From NCBI RefSeq assembly GCF_027595985.1, contig NC_073311.1, positions 34,627,557 through 34,691,556 on the forward strand: a DNA stretch of 64,000 bases. Reading direction: 5' to 3'. The notes beneath the pieces are model-generated. The model was not told the DNA's origin, made no database searches, and saw only the letters and a program-made list of their open reading frames with translations. Shown here in pieces: positions 54,701 through 60,700 of this stretch; position 1 is the first letter of the stretch; every line of letters begins with the position of its first letter. A program made the translations under genes and the position numbers. Source of the stretch: Sorex araneus (Eukaryota > Chordata > Mammalia > Eulipotyphla > Soricidae).

Positions 54701-57700
54701 ATTTGACGTAGTACTTGTTCCAAATCATTCTGTAAGAAATTGAAAACTACTACCTTAAGAATCAAAAATTGTTACCTAATAACTTAAGAAGTTATTCTTC
54801 AAACACAAAATGATTAACAAGTTTTATACTTCACACTTAAGTATTATAATTTTTAATCATTACTGTATTTTAAGACAAACTAGAACTGTACACTTATATA
54901 CAGATTATTGAAAATTAACTAGAATTTAACAACAGAAAAACTACAATTAATCACTTATTTATTCTAACATAAACCTCATTAATGCTACTTCTTATACAAC
55001 CCATTTCAGATACACAAGACCCCTCAGTATTCCTTAATCACACCAAGCACACACCCACCTGAGACGCTTCATAATAACTGTTCCTCTGTGTGGAAAACTT
55101 ACCCCAGAAAGTCACAAGGGTCATCCCATATACAAATATCTATTCAAATGTCACTTCACAACCAGATGTACCCTGATCATTATATATAATAAAACTATAC
55201 CCTTTTCTAATACTCCATCAGATACATTTTCCTTCTATAGCACTTAGCTTTTAATACACTAAACATTTTACCTCTTCTGTTGGTGGTGGTGCTCAGGAGT
55301 AATCCCTGGCAGTGCTCAGGAAGTATGTTTGGTGTCAGAGACAGAACCAGGGTCAGTTGCATATGCCTTACTTCTTATACTATCACTCTGGTCCATAAGC
55401 AGTTTACTTTCATTCCTCATAGTTGTGTACTTCCTTTTACCCAGACTAAATTATGTGCTGCATGAAGGTGAAAACTTTTGTGTTTTATTCCCTAATTTAT
55501 TAATGAAAGCATACATACTCCAAGACAATTGTTGAATGAAGAGAAAATTAAACGACTGCATTCTAACTCACAAACACTTATGAAAGCTAACAGGAATCTT
55601 TTACCAAAATACTGAGATAATCTTCTTTTGCTTTATCAAGAGCATAAATGCTACACAAAATGGTGCAATAATCCACCTCCACAACAATGCCTATTAACAT
55701 TCTGGAACTCTCCAATCCACAGTCTATGCTTTTGCCCCAGCCATTTATTTAAGAAAGTCTTTAACTTTAAACAAGGTCTTAATCAACCCTGTTCCAAATC
55801 TCACCGTAGCTTACATACCACCATACTGAAACAAAGCCAGCAACCACCAGGTGCTTTCATCCACCAATATTAAAATATTTTGTAGTTTTGTGCTCTGTTT
55901 TGTCTAGGGGACAGTCCCAGGGATAAACTCAGGGACACACACACACAAGGCAAGTGCTGCTACACAAAGTCACATCCCCAATCCATAACATTAAAATATT
56001 TTGTATTAGCTTTTCAAACATGTTTCTCATACCTCTAAATTTAAATCACAAAATAGTGAAAAGCAACCTAACCTCTCTCGCTATCAAGCTCTGTTCCTGT
56101 AACTAATATTCATTCTATGAATGAATCTTCTGGAACTATAGTTCAAGGCCTAAGGTTTTCTCTCTAACAATCATCTACTTCCATGTCATAACTGAATTAT
56201 GGTTCCTCTTTTGAAAAAAATGTTGATATCCTATCTACCTTTCCTCATATGAATATCTATTCCTCTGGGCAAGCTAAAGTAGTTGAACATTTTCCAGTTT
56301 TTTAACATTACTCTCTCTCATGTAAAAGCTTCATGTTAGACTGGGGCATATGTCAATCCCTCATCCTACCCTCTACTCTGCACTGCTTTCTATAAATCCC
56401 TACCTCATTCACTGAAGACTTGAGACCTGATTTAGTCTTTCAATCCCAATTTCTGCCAATTTCCTGGGAAATACAAAATACATAAAGTATTAACATATTG
56501 AATCAACATTCATATCATCCTAATTCCTAAACCTTTACCCAAGCCACAATTTAATCACTCATCAGGAGGATCACCTGGAATTGTTCCAGAGTAAAAAAAC
56601 CTACTCTACACAGTGCCCAGCTTCCTGCCTGAAATCTTCCAATTTGGATATGACTTCATTTCCACTCTTCTCAGTTAGAGACATTAATTTCAATTTTCAT
56701 TGAGCTTACTTGGGATATGTTTGTTTTCTCTTTATGAACTCCAGACATGGATATGAACTAACTTTAACTATTCTTTCAAGTATATTCTCCATTTTCTTTT
56801 TACAACTCCCTCTGAAAAGGCCAATCCTAGACTGATTCTGAAGTCTTTTTTATATCTGTAAGTTTAAGCCCCATTAAAGCAAAATCATAATCTCCATAGA
56901 TTGGTGTCACTATTCATTTCTAGATTTCAATTTCTATTACATAATCATCTTAGTAATAATACTTTCACTTGAATAAGGTTGTTACCACCAACATTCCCTT
57001 CAATAACTACTTTAAAACATCAAATATTCTCTCAAATTCTTGTCTGCCACACCAGCCATTACTATCTCTAACTTTACTGTTTAAAACAAGTGGGATTTTT
57101 TTCTATCTCCTCAGTTATAAAGTTGCATATACCTATGGATACATGTATATAAGCATATTTATATACATATATTCACCCCTTTTCATATATATGTATATAT
57201 ATTCACCTCTTTTCCTCTAACTTTAAAGGATATATATATTTGAAAATATAAGACCAAATTTACTACCATCCACTCAGTGGCTTTTTAAAGTAATACCTTA
57301 TTTCTTCAATTACCTCTTCTCTAACATTCTCAATTATTTTCTATCTAACATCACATCAATTCGAACATATTCAGGTATTTTTGTCAAAAACACTTCCAAG
57401 ATCAACTGTTTTTTTTTTTTTTTTGGTTTTTGGGTCACACCCGGCGATGCACAGGGGTTACTCCTGGCTCTTCACTCAGGAATTACTCCTGGCGGTGCTC
57501 AGGGGACCATATGGGATGCTGGGATTAGAACCCAGGTCAGCCGCGTGCAAGGCAAACGCCCTACCCACTGTGCTATCGCTCCAGCCCCCAAGATCAACTT
57601 TTAACCTCTAAATTACACAGTAAACTTTAGGGAGGAGCAGACTGAGATTAAGCCCAGTTCAACCCATGACACCAGAATGGTTCCCAGAAGCACCACTGGA

Positions 57701-60700
57701 ACTGACCCCTAAGGAAAGCCAGGAGTTGCCCCAAGCATCGCCAATTATGGCAATTATGGCCCCAAAATCTCCAGGTTAATTTATAACCAGCTTCAATGCT
57801 CTCACTCTTGCAGCTTCTCTTTAAAGTATAATCCTTACTGTCACCCTATTTGCAACCCAAAACATCTATTACTGGTCTTTTTTCTGAGCCTACCTAGATT
57901 ATGTAAGTGTCCCCTGTGTGCTAACCGTAATTTTATATATACATCTAGAACTAAACTCATTATATCTCTTTAACTATATATTTTAAATATTCATGATGAC
58001 AGATTTTGCCTGGTCTCTTTGTTGCTCTTTTTCTTCTTGCTCACCATGGAATGAGAATTTAATTAATGGAAAGTTTGAAATAAGACACTAAATCAACTCA
58101 CCCCTTACTTTGTTTTTTTTTTCTTTCTGGGTCACACCCAGCGATGCTCAGGGGTTACTCCTGGTTTTGCACTCAGGAATTACTCCTGGCAGTGCTTGGG
58201 GGACCATATGGGATGCCGGGGATCGAACCCGGGTCGGCCGCGTGCAAGGCAAACGCCCTACCCGCTGTGCTATCGCTCTAGCCCCTCACCCCTTACTTTG
58301 TAACTTCAGTCTGCAAAACGATTTACACATAAGAAAGTAAAAACATGGTTTAGACAAATACCACATGTCTTTTGAGCTTCAGACCTGTGTTTGATCTCCA
58401 GCTCCAGAAAGGGGAATAGATTTTTCGTTTTCTAATGATTGTAAATGTTCACTTTTACGGGGGGGGGGGGGGGGTGGAGTGGTAAGAGGCTGTGATTTTC
58501 ATCTTTAACTGGGTGAGAAATTTTAATTTTGAGAAATATATTAGAAAGTCCACAGGGGGACAGGATTGAGGGGTTTGGAAAATGGAGACAAGTGGTGGAG
58601 GGAGTTTCACACTGGTGATAAAATTGGTGTTGGAATATTGAACGCCTAACAAATGTACTATGAAAATAAATTCTGGTGTTTTAATGGGAGGGGGGCAGGG
58701 TAGAAAGTCCACAGACTTGCTTTAGACCTATGCCAAATTCTTTTTAATTTGTTTATTTATAAGTTGGGAACAACTGTAAAGGCAATTAGAGGCCACCCCA
58801 AAAGCCTTTATCCCTCTCAGAGAGCCTGGCAAGCTACCCATGGCATACTCGATATGCCAAAAACAGTTAACAACAACAGCCCTCATTTCCCTGATCCTGA
58901 AAGAGCCCCCAATACACCATTGGGCTACACTAGCACAGGATGGGGACGAATGGAGACGTTACTAGCACCCGCTTGAACAAATCGATGAACAATGAGATGA
59001 CAGTGATGGTACTGATGCTCTTCTCTCTAATATCAACAAGCTCACACCCTCCTTTTGCCTTTTCATCATCTCAGTGAAACTTTCCCTAGCATCCCTATCC
59101 AAGTAACAGTCAATCTCAAGCCCTGGATACAGTTCTTAACCTGGCCCATTTCCTCACCTACCTAGCACTTATTACCATCTAACACACTATTTTGCTAACT
59201 CACCTCCCTGTTGTTTGCCTCCTTCAATAAACTATGCAAAAGGAGATACTTTTGTCTTTTTTCTGCTCAGCCACCTCCACATATCACTTCCTTGACCAAG
59301 AGTAGGCAAAGACATTCACTCACTAGCTGAATAAAAAAAAAAAAGGCAAAAAATATATCTGAATCTCTCTCCATCTGACTCCCATGTCACTCTTCAAACA
59401 CAGAAAGAACACATAGAATACCACTTAGTGCCTCCTTTAAACACCGACATTCTTTCTGTTATACACCACCAATTGCCATTTCCTAAATGGCATGAACTAC
59501 ATGTACTACTGACATCTTTATTATCACTTGACTATATAAAATAGCACGCAGGATTTGGCAAGATATAAATTGATTTAAAAAACCAAGGAATAAACAAATG
59601 TCAAAGTCAAACTCATTTCATACGTTTTGAGCACTCTCCCACACCATAACAAAACTTTATTTTTTTTCAATATTCTAAACTATCCTATACAATCTGTATA
59701 AATTTAATCCAACTTTTACATTTTTCTATACCTAACCCAATATAGGCATGACAGTTCTGAAGAAAGGAAAGACAAAACCTTAAAACACTAAGCTCATTTA
59801 TAGCAAATGAAAAATGTTAATTTTTCCTGAGTTAATGAAATCAGAAAATCCTATTTACACACTGTAGCTTTTTAAATAAGGTATCATATTAAATATGTGT
59901 AATTTTATAGATTTTATTTAAAATAAAAATTAAGAAATCTAAATAAATATTTCAAATTAATTTACTTATAAATCTATAATTATAAAATATTTAGATACTT
60001 TTCAATGTAGTAACAAAAATATTGTATTATCTATGTACTAAAAATTCTCAAACTGCTTCACAATCAAGTATTTTATTGACCTCATTTTACCACAGCAGAA
60101 AAAAGATAATTTGATTAAATTTTGAGGAAAAAGCTAAAAATTCATGTAATGTTACCTGTGCTTCTCGGAGTTTTGCTGTAGTGCTTTGCTGAAGGCCCTG
60201 TTGCTCTTGATGCTGCTGCTTTGTTTTCTCTAACTGATGTTGTAGTTCTGTGAAATGTGTTACTTTTTCCTTCAACTTAAAAAAAAGGGTAAATTGTTAA
60301 TTTTAACAATGTATGTGCCTAAAACAAATCATTCATAAATATCTGACATTACTTTAAACCTTTACAGAATGTTAAATTCAAGCAACGTATAATTTCAACT
60401 TTATAAACAACATGGTATCTCCTATGGGAGAAACTCATTCTAAAAAGAATACTTCGTGGGGCAGAAATAATAGTGCAAGGAGTAGGGTGCTTGCTTTGCA
60501 CACCATGGCCAACCCAATTTCAATTTCTGGCACCACCAGGAGTAATCCCTGAGCACAGATCCAGGAGTAAATCCTGAGCACCATTAGGTGTGGCCTTTCC
60601 CCCATCAAAACAGGATACACTTCAGTGTTGGCGATGTGGCTCAGTAGAGCACATGCCTCACATATTCTGAGGTCCTGGGTTTGATCCCCAGCACCATAAC

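Noticed and set aside
58113..58284. tRNA-like A and B boxes (also at every family A and B copy)
   Set aside because: Heads of SINEs; the sequence after the B box does not fold into an acceptor stem, so these are not tRNA genes.
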